Below, piece after piece: positions 43,677 to 60,305 of a stretch of 64,000 nt of DNA. The notes beneath the pieces are model-generated. The model had not been told where the DNA came from. It searched no databases and saw only the letters and a list, made by a program, of their open reading frames with translations. Each line of letters begins with the position of its first letter. Positions within the stretch are counted from its first letter, which is position 1. A program made the translations under genes and the position numbers. The stretch is from Tricholoma matsutake (lineage: Eukaryota > Basidiomycota > Agaricomycetes > Agaricales > Tricholomataceae): positions 6,572,001 to 6,636,000 of the forward strand of contig AP026538.1 of NCBI GenBank assembly GCA_026075535.2, read 5' to 3'.

Positions 43677-45163
43677 ATGATTGTGCACGAAGCACGAGGG
43701 AACGCCAATGACTTTTCCTGGCAGTTGGTGGACAGTGTTCTGGCCGCTGCTCTGGTATGCAGTGGCATTCAAATATTTTCCACATGCTGACTTCAAGTTG
43801 CGACAAGGTTGAAAACTTACTTTATGGTGTGCGCTTTGAACTTTCGTGGGCTGCCTGATCTGGCTAAATTCTGACCTACAGGGATACACCTGATGTTATT
43901 TTCTATCTGCACTTATTTCCTTGTTCAGAACAGAAGTCGCGGTGGAGTAATTATCTTCCTGTCCGCAGCCATCATGCTCGCATTGGCCACCGCAGATGTG
44001 GCATCGACATTTCGTCTGACTGTCAACGATCTGCCACCTGCCATGCTATTCCAGTTTGGAAACAGCCTGATCAAGTTACTTCCGCACATAAGAGTTAAGA
44101 ACTATTTATTTGTAACAGATAAGCGAGTGTGTCCCTTTGAACTTCACCAGCGTCGTGTTTAACCACTGATCTAGCTTAATCGCCGACGTACTTCTCGTAC
44201 GTGTTCTGCCATTCTCTTACTGGTATCCTCGATGCTGATATTAACCGGGTGGCTAGTTGTATCGGTGTTATTTGGTTTGGAAAGGGCACAAATTTGATAA
44301 AATCATCGCTTTCGTCGGCAGTGTCTTGCTTGCTGCTGATACAAGTAAGCTCATTCACAGGTCTGTATGAGCCCTGCTCCTGATTCGTCACAGTTTGGGG
44401 CTATCTAGTGGCTAGAACTGATGGTCTCGAAGACTTCCAGGCTATAACGCCTATTTATCTTTGGAGCGTGTTCGCGTTCAACATACTTGTGACAACGGCT
44501 ACTGGTAATCCTCTGACTTCATTTGTTGGCGCTGAAAAGACCTGAGAATCGCTCATAGCCGGGCGTATATGGTGGATGGCACGAATATCGCGCTCTGTAC
44601 TGGGAAATCAATTAGTTCGTAGTTATAACATTGCTATTGCCATTCTGTCAGTGATATCGCTGTTTTTTGCCTCTCTGTGTGATCATAACTGATGCCTATA
44701 GAATTGAGTCTGGCGCTATTTATTCAACATCTGTGATATTGCTCTTAATTTTTTGGAAACATCCTTCCAAAGTATGTGTTTCGTTCCATAGGAACTCTAC
44801 ATTGCTTTCTTGACATATCTGAACATAGATGATAATTCACACCATTGCTTCTCGAATTGCAGTCTGTCCGTCTCTTTGTGCAATCAGTGATAGTCTGAAC
44901 AAAATTTGTGTCAGGGAATTGCTCCTACATGGATGATCGTTCAAGTTGAACTAGGGGGCAGAAGTCATAAGGCTGGCGATGATTCCGTGGAAATGACGAA
45001 TATCATGTTGACCATGGTGGCCGAAGATACCATTTCTACTCAGGTATCATGTACTGAGGGACTCCACCCCGACACTGAAGTTCATCTCTGCGCTAACCGT
45101 GACATTGAGGCTACTTCCAACCTGCCGATACGCGACAAAGACTCACCACATGGCGATGTTTAG
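43677..45163 (+). CDS. Agaricomycete 7-TM membrane protein, copy 2
   Basis: The start is ATG 43677 (MIVHEARGNANDFSWQ). Blocks follow as in its neighbours: LVDSVLAAAL|VENLLY|GIHLMLFSICTYFL, LALATADVASTFRL, KNYLFVTDN, LIADVLL|LYRCYLVWKG (44250), SVLLAADT, VWGYLVARTDG, IYLWSVFAFNILV, RIWWMARISRSVLG, IESGAIYSTSVILLLIF and GIAPTWMIVQVELGG (44920). A 75-residue hydrophilic tail ends at TAG 45161-45163. The intron at 44123-44174 has a GC donor (AA|GCGAGT) where both paralogues have GT. The function is unknown; the ADxLL-(L)YRCYLVW block is the family hallmark. Confidence 0.75.
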
Positions 45164-45554
45164 GACGAATCTCAACCCAGACTCATTGCCACCGAGACCT
45201 GCATCATGAGGTATGAAGCCTGCGTACTGAGTTCCTACCTGGGAGTCAGCGGCTGATGTGCTGCTGCGATATATCTAGGCTCTCATTACCGGGAATAGTA
45301 AAGCTTACTTCCAGGCATAGATCCTATACACAATACTACTGTAGTATTATTCAAAGTATTATATTGTAATACATACTGATATTTAGAAGCTCAATCGTAT
45401 TCGGGCCAAGGCGATTTATAAGTAATTACAATAATTAACCTAGTATGTATGTATTTACACAAGTAATAATTTGTCTAGTTTGACGTGCTGTGTGTCCCAC
45501 AGCCTGAGGGCTAAAGCGCTAATGAGCCATCGCGAAGTGACCTTCTCATCGTAA

Positions 45555-47044
45555 ATGATAGTATACCGTGCACGAGCAAGTTTGCAGGATACGTTTGTTT
45601 TTTCGGGCTCTCTGATGAAGACTGCATTTGCTGCTGCTCTAGTACGTTGCATTTCAATCATGATTGCATTCGGTGCTCTTCTGATACACAAGTTGTGGCC
45701 AATCGTATATTTTTTTAAAGGTGGAAATATTACTTTATGGTGTGCTTTCGTGAGTCTGTGTAATCCCACACTCTACTAACGCCTAGGCCACAGGAGTGCA
45801 CTTGGTCTTACTCTGTCTTTGCGCTTTCTTTCTTATTCGGAAAAGCAGTCTTCTCAGAACAATTATCTTGCTGTCCCTGATCACCATTTTTGCATTAGCG
45901 ACTGCGGACGTTGCATTGACCTTTAACTTGGTTCTTCACGACATCCCAGCAGTGATCAAGCTGGAACTCAGCCCCAATACTCTTGTCAAGCACGTCCTAT
46001 TAAAACACTCCCTCTTTGTCACGAATAAGTGAGTTTCTCCTAAGCTTAGTCTATGTATCTGACTTTTCTCCTAGTATAATTGCCGACGCACTCCTTGTAC
46101 GCTTTTCCGATACTCCATGACTGTATTGAACCGACGTGTTCCGGATTTCAGTTGTATCGGTGTTACCTGGTTTGGGATAGAAATAGATTCGTGAGTTGTG
46201 GCTGCGTCGCCTTGATATTAGCCGAAACAAGTGAGCTCACGCCCATCAAGCAATTTCACGGTCTAGCTGATCTACGACAGTTCTGGGTTACTACAGTGCT
46301 GAAACTTTTACCCTTGAGCAAGTCCTAGTACCATTCTATTATTGGATCGTGTTCGCGATCAACATAATCATAACAGCCACCACAGGTAGCTTGCACTTGT
46401 CTTCCCATCTGCAATGGATGACTAAATTTCCTCGCAGCCGGGCGTATGTGGTGGATAGCACGGGTAACGCGTGCGACACTGGGCCTGCAGCATACCCGGA
46501 GTTATAAAATTGCTATTGTCATTCTGTCAGTGGTCGTTTGATTGGCCTACCTCCTTTAAATTTCATCGAGTCTGCGTGAATCTAGAATTGAATCCGGAGC
46601 CATTTATGCCCTGTCTATTATGCTCCTTGTGATGCTATGGTTCAAGCCTTACAATGTGCGTCTACATTTGTATAGTCTTTTGTGCATTCATATGTTTTGG
46701 GTACAGCTGATATTCAACGTTATTGTTTACCGGATGGTTGTCAGTGCACCCAAGATGTGAATAACCGAGTTATGCTGACTGGGTTCCCCTGTCATTAGGG
46801 AATCACACCCACCATGATGATTGTCCAAATCGAAGTGGGAGGCCGAGTCCTGAAAGCGAACAGTGAATCGACCACACATCCGATGTTTACTACTCTGGCC
46901 GTTAACACGATGTCCACTCAACTACGGGCCGAAGAAGAGCTCGCGCCTAACATTGCAAATCACTTCACCCATCTCAGTCGCAACATACACACTATCACCA
47001 CCTCAACCATGCATGCTAGAGACTCACCAAAAGCCGAGGTTTAG
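45555..47044 (+). CDS. Agaricomycete 7-TM membrane protein, copy 3
   Basis: The start is ATG 45555 (MIVYRARASLQDTFVF). Blocks: LMKTAFAAAL|VEILLY|GVHLVLLCLCAFFLI, FALATADVALTFNL, HSLFVTN, IIADALL|LYRCYLVWDR (46150), VALILAET, GRMWWIAR-like sequence near 46440, IESGAIYALSIMLLVML and LIFNVIVYRMV|GITPTMMIVQIEVGG (46800), then a hydrophilic tail to TAG 47042-47044. Introns of 45-60 nt sit at the same places as in copy 2. It is 390 bp downstream of copy 2 in the same orientation, so the set arose by tandem duplication. The function is unknown. Confidence 0.75.
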
Positions 47045-47505
47045 AATAAATGAAGTCAAGACGCATTCTGAGGAGGATTGTTGTCGTGAGTACACTGCGA
47101 GATGCCATACGGTGGCTGTGATGATGCAGTTTAGAGGAACCTTGCAGCACTGAAATGAACTTCATTGCCATCTTGGGACTGGGACGTTGGTTGTAGATAC
47201 GCCGGCCCAAAGTAGTCGTTCCAGGGCTTTGACATGAGCTTGAAAGCCTGAAAGTGCGATCTGAGGATAACCGAGACCCAGATAAATGGTTATCAGCTTG
47301 AAATATGTAGCAGTCAGCGGGCTGCCTTTCCTGTCGACAAATGGCGTTTTACATTCGAATCACGAGGACTTCGACCTTTAAATTGCAAATGCTGGACACA
47401 AGAAAGATGTCTGATTTGATTCCTACTTGATGCTCCATGCTATGACTCCAATAGCTGTACAACTTTCGATTCCACCTCCTTAGCAGACAAATTGTCTAGC
47501 TCAAC

Positions 47506-47899
47506 ATGTCTTTCGACTCCACGTTCTATTCCGATGAGTTTCTCAAACAATTATTTAGGAGTTGTGTGATTACCAACGCACCAAATCGGGCAAATACGCG
47601 TGCAGGAGTTCCGGATGCCTCGCGAATGAGCACAGGTAAGTCTGGGTTATATTTCTTGATTGTGGGATACCGTGAAAGTATGAATTCTCTGTTGGAGGAT
47701 GTCATGTCGGACAGGAAGCAACATGGCAAATGAGCATGAGGCAAACTACTGTTGATGTGATATTACTGACCGAGTACCAGCTGATGCAGCACCAGAATGT
47801 GAGCAAAGCACGCGTACTTCACGAATAGCTGGTGAAAAAGCTTTGGTGAACGACATGGTGGTTGACGATAATTACGTCAGCGATTGCTTCCGAGGTTGA
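47506..47899 (+). CDS. Small hypothetical protein
   Basis: A two-exon model: 47506-47635 (MSFDSTFYSDEFLKQLFRSC to RMST) and 47781-47899 (ADAAPECEQSTRTSRIAGEK to CFRG, TGA), joined by a GTAAGT intron of 145 nt, which is long for this region. About 81 residues, no signal peptide, no domain I recognise. It could be a chance pair of open frames. Confidence 0.3.
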
Positions 47900-47977
47900 A
47901 CCTCACGGCCTTTCTAAATCAACGTCCTTGCCAACCAACAGCCCATAGCAGCAAATTCGTTTCAGCTGCTGACTGTT

Positions 47978-49362
47978 ATGGACGACGACGAGAAACGACA
48001 ACAGGATGACTGGGCGAACGGCCGCAAGAACAGGCTACCGTCGTTTACAGAGGTTCTTTCAAGAAGAACAAGACCACCTGTAGATTTGTTCATGTTCTAG
48101 TGCGTTTACATTCCGTCCTCACCCGGAAACCGATTGCCAAGATTCAGCACCTTTCTAGCCTTTTCTTACAGCGCGAAGGTGCGGAAGATATCCTCGATTT
48201 CTGGCTGGATGTCCAACAGCATGAAAATCTGTGCCGTGCTTATTTCAAGGACGTTCGAAAGTCAGGCCGCACGATCAAGGAAGACTGGCCGCAGTACTGG
48301 GATTACGCACGTAGAAGAGGCTCCATCTATGGAACTATTGTTGGGCTGAATCCTGATGGAGGAGGAACGAAGCGGAGCACGCAAAGCACAGGGGAATTGA
48401 TCACTGACCAGGATAAACGCAATCTCGCCGCAGTTGAGGCCATTGGTGACGAGAAAGGCCGTCGCTCAACTAGTCCTCACCCTCCGACGGCTGGGCATCC
48501 AGAGAATACGCGTGTAGCCTCCCCAGGCTCTCCCAATGATCCCTTCGAGGGGAGCCAACCACCTCGCTCAACGACGCCCTTCTCACTCTCAGGCCGTACT
48601 CCTACTCTTTTCAACATGAGGCGTGCATCTCGCGCACCGACAGTTATTCCTCGTTCTGCTGCTATTACCCGCCTTGACCTAATTGCGTCGGCGGAGCGCA
48701 TTTTCTACAGGTATCTATCTCCTGCAGGTAACGCTGTAGACTCACAGGAGAATCATGAGATCTATCTTCCGCCAGCTCTCCGAACCCATAGCTTCCCACT
48801 AAGCAGCTCACACGAACCTAAGACTCAAACAGAGTTGAGTCTGATGGCCCAAGTCCCGGATATGTTTCATGCTCAGAAGGAGTATTGTTTCCGAGCAATG
48901 GAACAAGATGCCTTCCCTCGTTTCCTTCGCTCCAAGGCGTTCGGCAATCTTACACCTATATCTGCACTTGTACGGCTCATTGCAGGACTTATCACCCTCT
49001 GGATAGCATTGGCCGTTGGCTTCTCTCTCATCTTCTTGGATGTACAACCTAAATCCAAGAGATTCTTTGTGAGTAGCTCTGTTGCTTTTCCTACATTACA
49101 TAACAATTTACATCTTTCTTAAAAGCTCTTCATCCCGTTTGCGTTTGCCATACTTTTTCTGGTATCTCATCAATACGAACTCGATCCTATCCTCGTATTC
49201 CTCGGCCAATCAGAAACAACCCCATTTCGCACACTCCGCATTCGCGAGCCTTACGTAAAGAAGCTACTACTGGGTAGGGCGATCTGGGTCAGCGTTCTGG
49301 TTGCTATATTTGTCACAGCCTTGACGATGATCTTCTGGGCTGTCCCTGGGCACCGGTTGTAA
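47978..49362 (+). CDS. RGS-domain membrane protein, Rax1-like
   Basis: The 422-residue product comes from exons 47978-48099, 48159-49068 and 49126-49362. An N-terminal acidic start (MDDDEKRQQDDWANGRK) leads into the RGS fold (LPSFTEVLSRRT; LQREGAEDILDFWLDVQQHE, NLCRAYFKD), which continues after a long Ser/Pro-rich insertion (residues about 115-210) with DLIASAERIFYRYLSPAG. Three transmembrane segments close the protein: LVRLIAGLITLWIALAVGFS, LFIPFAFAILFLV and AIWVSVLVAIFVTALTMIFW. This RGS plus three-TM layout is that of yeast Rax1, which with Rax2 marks old cell poles. A role in polarity is inferred. Confidence 0.8.
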
Positions 49363-49806
49363 TGACGAAATGAGAAAAATGAGAGAGACTTGTTTAGATG
49401 GGATGCCCCGAGATTAGGTGATGTTTACCGTGGTATTTCTTTTTATGCTTTTAGCGCTTCTCTTCTCTAGCTCTGTTTATCACGATTTATGAACTTCACA
49501 CATAAACCCCCTAATTCTTATTACTTCACGTCATTTTTTCATTCTTTTGTGTTTACTTATTGTCCTTATTGTTTTATCCATCTCTCCTTTAGGATACCCT
49601 ATCCGCTGCTGCAGCATCTCAGAATCACCAAGAACACGCTATTCCTCCATCCCGCTCTTTAATTTTTCTGATACTCGGTTGTTACCAGTTCAATTGCCTG
49701 TATTTATCATTAGTCATTCGGGTCAAGAAGTAAGAAGCGGCATCTACAAGTAGTTTCTTGCCGATATCGAGCTGATAGATCTAAAGTACATACATGGATT
49801 GGAAAG
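49363..49806. other. Intergenic region between convergent genes
   Basis: AT-rich 3' flanks of the Rax1-like gene and AROM. No gene, repeat or RNA was recognised. Confidence 0.5.
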
Positions 49807-54874
<5,068 letters not shown>

Positions 54875-55131
54875 CGGGGAGATGAAGTGGTTATGCAACT
54901 TGCAAAGCTAAGCGCTGATCCATGTTTTCAACTTTTCCGAAAAGATACTTACCAGTCACGTGTTCGATGCAGGCTAGTATCCAACTGATTCAAATTGCAT
55001 CTATGTATTGCTAAAATCAGCCACGACAAATATCTACCTTGGCCCGGTTTTGTTTGCAAGTAGCAAGTACAATCCGTCATCTACTTCTTCGCTTACTCCG
55101 TCTACTTAGGCACGATGACAAGCATCGCAAA
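54875..55131. promoter_or_regulatory. AROM upstream region
   Basis: About 257 bp lie between the AROM start and the stop of the isomerase gene. It contains no ORF; no clear TATA box was seen. Confidence 0.4.
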
Positions 55132-56458
55132 TTAGCTTGACGCCGAAAGCTGTTCGACACTGCCGTCATCCTGCTTGATGGTCACGCTACCATCCTGGCA
55201 GGACGGTGAAATGAGTTGCCAAACTCCATGCTAAGCTCACCGTGATGCTCGCAACATACCTCGTTCCCAAAGTACGCAGCCTTCACCATATGGCAGAACA
55301 ACCCGACTTCAACGACGCCGGTTAACATCTTGATCTGCTTCAGGAGCTGTGATTTCCAGCGTCAATAATACAGATATCAAGTGTCATGCTTCAGCATTCA
55401 CCTTGAAAGGTTCCTTCATTATTTCGGGGTTGAATGGTGCGTCGATGATGAAATTCCCATTATCCGTCACAATAGGGCCAACTAGGGAACATTATTTGTC
55501 TGGCTTTGAACGCACATGATTACGCACCTTTTTTAACGGCCATCCTCAGTGTTGCGGTCGGAGACCCGACAATCTGATGCAAGTTTTGGAGAACTTTCGC
55601 GTAGGCAAAAGGAGCCACTTCTATCGGCACTCCAGACCTATACTGAAGCCAGCGTGATAGGGCGCAGTGTGATAGTATGTAAAACAAGAACACACGTTGG
55701 TGCCGAGGCATTCGACGTTCTTGCGGTAATCTGCGACAACAACGAAGCTGTGGTTTGGGGAATTACTTCAGAAAAGCGAGATATGCATGACAGTTGATGT
55801 ACACACGTCGAGGCCGCTTCTGCGAGAACCTTCTCTCGAAGTTGACACGCTCCACCGCCTTTGATGCAATTCAGCTGAGAATCTACTCTGCAACAACTTT
55901 GTTAAATCGCGTACCGTTTGATAGAATTTGGGTGCTTACTCATCAGCGCCGTCGACGGTAACATCGATCGTAGGATATTGATCGACGTCTCCGAGACTCA
56001 GACCAGAGGTTATGATGAGTTCTTTGGACTGGAATCCTGAAAACACACGAAATCAGTGAACGTAAGGTCTGAGATTAGAAGACCAACCGACCTGTTGGGA
56101 TGAATACGCGGTGTTTATTCACGTCTGCTCCTTGCTGCACGATCCGTTCGACAACATAGGGTACAGTAGATCCTAGAATAAAGCGGTCAATATATTTCTA
56201 TATGATGCTGATGTCGCCCACCCGAGCCAATACCGATAATCTTTATGAATTTGAGAAGGGGACAATTAGAGGGCTACAACCACCCACTCTATGTTCTGGC
56301 TTGACGTGTTGATCCACGGCCGTGTACGCTGCCAACCTCTTCGATGTTTCGACTACACTCAGAGTTTTAAGCGCAGCATTGGGTCGTGTTTCTGCCAGTA
56401 CGGGTCAGGGGTGTTAACTCGGGACATGCAATAAACCCTCACCCTCAGGGACCCCCAT
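55132..56458 (-). CDS. RKI1: Ribose-5-phosphate isomerase (type A)
   Basis: It interconverts ribose-5-phosphate and ribulose-5-phosphate in the pentose-phosphate pathway. About 264 residues from eleven small exons; the first is 16 nt (56458-56443, MGVPE), then 56391-56288, 56240-56222, 56172-56092 and onward. Signatures: [17 protein letters not shown] (phosphate loop), [20 protein letters not shown] (catalytic Asp/Lys region), [28 protein letters not shown] and [10 protein letters not shown], and [13 protein letters not shown]. The C-terminus is [11 protein letters not shown] then [16 protein letters not shown] box (TATATATA, about 56511-56519) lies some 55 bp upstream. It is 257 bp upstream of AROM on the same strand. 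Confidence 0.93.
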
Positions 56459-56850
56459 TCCAGAGCTTATAGCGGCAGGTGTGCTGAAGATATTGTCGGG
56501 ATATATATAAGCATAAGCAATTGGGGTTGTGGAGATGGGACGAAGGAGACACCGGGTCCTTTAGACATCGGTTCTCATCAGGTAATTCTGGGGGGAGAAC
56601 GTACTAAATCTCCGGTCGCAACGGCAGAGGCATGTTCCTCAGGCTACTAGTGGTACGAATCAGCGATGGGCGTTGCGAGATGACCACCCATGTGCATCTG
56701 ATCAACAACATGCAAGTTTCCTTGCCTTACGTATAGTGTGCACATTCTGGTACATTCTTCTCACCTGGCCCTCTTGGTGGAAACAAGCGGGTGAAATTTA
56801 CAACAGCGGCTTCCCGACGGCTCCTTAGCGCTGTCACCGTGTAGTCCACG
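56459..56850. promoter_or_regulatory. Divergent promoter, isomerase and TFB5
   Basis: This is 392 bp between two divergent starts. The isomerase TATA box (minus strand, about 56511-56519) is evident; nothing comparable was identified for TFB5. Confidence 0.5.
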
Positions 56851-57213
56851 ATGAAAGCTGTCAAAGGTTTGTCCAGGTTTCATAATAAATAGTCTGATAT
56901 CTCTGACGCCTCGCCATAGGCGTTCTCTTCATTTGGTTCGTCGGATTCATAACCTTGACATCGTTGCTAACCTTGGTTGACTGACAGTGATCCCGCCGTA
57001 AAACAAATTCTATTGACCATGAACGAGAAGCAGAGTTTTGTCATCGAGGATTTGGATGATTACCATCTTGTCATTAAGGGTGATGAGGAGTATAGGGTTA
57101 GACAGGAACTGGAGGCTGAGGTACGTTCATATGTATCTCCGGATTCGTATACTTCACCTTGACTTTTCTCCTGGCTGCAGCTGGAGAAGAACACGTACAG
57201 CTTGGAGCCGTAA
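56851..57213 (+). CDS. TFB5: TFIIH subunit Tfb5/GTF2H5
   Basis: It is the smallest TFIIH core subunit; it binds Tfb2/p52 and stimulates the XPB ATPase in nucleotide excision repair. The 65-residue product comes from exons 56851-56866, 56920-56935 (16 nt), 56988-57120 and 57181-57213. It starts MKAVKGVLFICDPAVKQILL, continues FVIEDLDDYHLVIKGDEEY and ends LEKNTYSLEP. Length and sequence match the family throughout. The two 16-nt leading exons mean an intron-blind ORF would begin at the wrong place. Confidence 0.93.
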
Positions 57214-57350
57214 TCTTCTGTGTTGATCATGAATGAACTCTGTGATATGTCCTAACGGGCTTTGTTATCATACAGGATTGAGTTTATCTATGGCTACCCA
57301 AATCTATGTCTTTTTTGACAAGCATGCAGCGTGACTCCTTCACATCCTTC

Positions 57351-59476
57351 TCAGAACGCCTTTCCCTTCGATTCTTTCTTGGGCCCTTGCGCCGGTTCTT
57401 TCTCTTTCTCCTTCGCGATCATACCCGCTCGCTCACTCTCTACCCAAGCGGCAACTTCGTCGACAGCCTCCACGGGTCGAATTTTGTACCCCATGAGATA
57501 CCCTTGCAGGCTCGCCATGGAACACTCCCTTTCGGGTATGCCATCCGCAAAGCTTTCTGCCAGTTTTGCTATCTGACTGCGACTCAACTTGGGAGCACGT
57601 CCCATGTGAGTTATGCCAGTGATCGGCAGGTCGGAGATGGGCGATAATTTTTCCATTTCCATAGAGACTTCAGATTGGGCGGGCTGAAGGCCGGAGTTAT
57701 CACTGGCAGACTCGAAACTCTTCTCGTCATCATCATCCAATGTTGAAGTTTCATTAGGGAGGTAGAAGCGGCTGAATAACTCGTGTGCCTGGTACTTGCT
57801 TGCATTCCTGAATTCAACATGAAGATCCATCCGCCCAGGACGGCACAGGGCTGCATCAAGGGCGGAGTATTTGTTAGTGGTAGCGAACAGGATACGACCT
57901 TCCTGAGCACCAACTCCGTCCAGCGCGTTCAGCAGTCCGCTGAGACTCAGCCTGTATGCATCTTCATCAATATACGCAGCAGCAATAGGGACTGGAAGCA
58001 TTCACTTGCTCGTCGACACAGCTGCAGCTGCTGGAGTACCTGGTATAGCTGGCTTCGCAGCATTGGTATCGGTGGGCTGAACGTCTGCGGCACGGTTAAC
58101 TCCGTGGGTAAAGGCTGCGTCAACGTCTTCCATCAGCGCTATACAGCGCTCCGGCAATGAGTTGATGAGTTCATTCAATGAAGTATCATCGAGCCCGGCT
58201 CTGGAAAGCGAGATGACGTAGATGTCCAGACCAAGCTCTCCTGCCATACAGTGAATCATACTGGTTTTTCCCGAGCCTGGTGCACCATACCGGAAGATGA
58301 TGAATGACGTCAGATCTTGCCGAGTGCAGTGACTATCAATCGGATGCGTACGAGAAGATACCCGCGACGGAATGGAATACCGCGTTCTGCATACCAACTT
58401 TTGCTGTTCAGGAAATCTCGAGCATCGCCAATCAACATATCTTTAATACCGGGCTCCAAGACGATGGAGTTCATTGACCGCTTTGCTCGACATGCGACCT
58501 GATTCCAGTGGTTCATGCTGGTTACATTTGGTTCAGAAATATATGGTTTGCCAAATAATCGTGTGGCTCACCTGTCCGAAACATACACACACATGTAATG
58601 CTCTTGGCCGGCCATGTAAAACCTCCGTGCCTCCTGGAGAAGGTTCTTGAGCACCTTGTGATCTCGCGTCAATATTCTACAGATGATATTCAACATTCGC
58701 CTTCAAGCGGAGGAGCGGATCTTTACCGTATGTGCAAGGTATTATCTTTGTCCCCGTAAACGCCGCTGAGGTATGGTCAGAAGGCGAACTATCAAGGCCG
58801 GTATCATACAGAACTCACATTTGTTCTTGGACACGTGTGATGGTTAGCCACCGACGTTGGTACCAGAGCGAATAGGTCAAAGATGCGGATGGGAGGTAAG
58901 ATATCTTACGCGATGTCTGGAACCATTCATCTGCGTAATCGTCCTCGCCATCTAACATGACCGCAGGGCTAATACCCTCATAAGAACTTGTGCTTATCTG
59001 TACATCACGGGTCGTGCCTGAGGGAGGGGTGTCAACTAGAGCAGTGTACTTTGAATCCGAGACTCACTCCACGACGGCTGTTTCGACAACCAGACAAGAA
59101 TCCAAGCTGAAAGGTTGAAATTCGAGAAAGGACCTCGCAAGAGAAACGGAAAGGACATACTGTAACTGGCATCCCCCTGCTCAAAGGAGGCCCTTATGAA
59201 GAAAGAATCGACGACTTTGCTATAGGTAGAAGATACCAGACGTCGGCAGGTTTCAAAAAACCCTCCAATGAGAATGAGCTTCAGCCAGTCCCTCAAGGCA
59301 GAAAACGAAAACAAGAGGCCGATGAAGGTAGTCAGATCTTTTGGCACCCCTGCCATGGTAAGTGCTTCTGCTGTATGATTTGAGAGTGCCGACGCCGGAT
59401 CTACTGTCTCATTGGAAGGGTGAGCGTCTGTCTCGCTGAATAATAGCTGTTGAATAATTGGGATGTAAGATGACAT
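57351..59476 (-). CDS. BCS1-like mitochondrial AAA ATPase (acceptor defect suspected)
   Basis: Model of 590 residues: exons 59476-59161, 59106-59068, 59035-58819, 58765-58727, 58676-58572, 58517-58352, 58289-58040 and 57991-57351. The BCS1 N-terminal region (about residues 45-240) includes RDWLKLILIGGFFETCRRL and YQRRWLTITRVQEQ. The AAA domain has YGAPGSGKTSMIHCMAG (Walker A), CIALMEDVDAAF (Walker B), LFATTN (sensor 1) and CRPGRMDLHVEF. A Lys/Glu-rich tail ends KGKAF. Family members assist complex III assembly; fungi have many paralogues with unknown substrates. Phase on both sides requires the intron 58290-58351 to end GG rather than AG, directly before Walker A. Confidence 0.82.
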
Positions 59477-60305
59477 CCTAGAGGCGTTGTTTGAGTTGAG
59501 GCACTTGCAAATTTGTATATATATGTTCCAGAACATGACTCCCTAAGCGCGCGGGGTATGGTAAGCAGAAGCTGTTCGGTTTTAACTGCTGACAAGAAAA
59601 GCGATCAAAGGACCCTAGATTATCCTAGTCTCCCGTAGCCAGACAACAAATTTCAAGGTGTAGTCGATCTACTTCAATGGTAATCTGGACAGATTTTGGA
59701 CTTTTGGAGGCAAAAGGCCAGATCCCAGCTTGGTGGTGGTGTCTGGACAAAAAGGTCTAAGTGGCTTGATGCTACTGGCGCCAGTCCGGACAGGATATGG
59801 AGGGTCGGACAGGAAAAAATTCTGAAAATCAGTGCAGGCCCTCCAGAAAACAATGAAGCAATCAAATTATGCATTTTCAATGTGTGGGAGACAAGTTCAG
59901 CAGACTTTTTCTGTCCATCTATCAAAATTTTGGTTTTTAGGAAGGTGTGGAGCCCGAAAAGGCAGTCGAGGCTAGACAGGAATCGACCAAGTACCCTAGC
60001 CTCTATAGGGGTAATCCGGGCCCCGGGGGTATTTATGTTCCAGGACTCCCTAAGCGCGCCTCGTTTTGACAACTGCTGACAAGAAAGGCGCTTTGGGTAT
60101 TATATACAGCCGACTGTCATAACGTATACTGGTGGTGGAGATACCTAGTCATGCATAGTCATGGGTTGTCACAGAGTATGTGTTCCAAGAAGAGACTCAC
60201 TGCGGGAACTTCCGGTGTTACAAGCGGCATTCTTTTCTCTGTTTCAACGAGGGATAGACAATTCTGCAAAGTAGTGTGTGTTGAGTGACTACAGAGGCCA
60301 TAGCG
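59477..60305. other. Intergenic region with a duplicated segment
   Basis: GTTCCAG, then ACTCCCTAAGCGCG, then CTGCTGACAAGAAA occur at about 59524-59606 and again at 60038-60090. They bracket about 430 bp that starts CCCTAGATTATCC and ends near GGGTAATCCGGG, which look like degenerate inverted ends. It may be an inserted small element. No ORF is supported. Confidence 0.45.
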
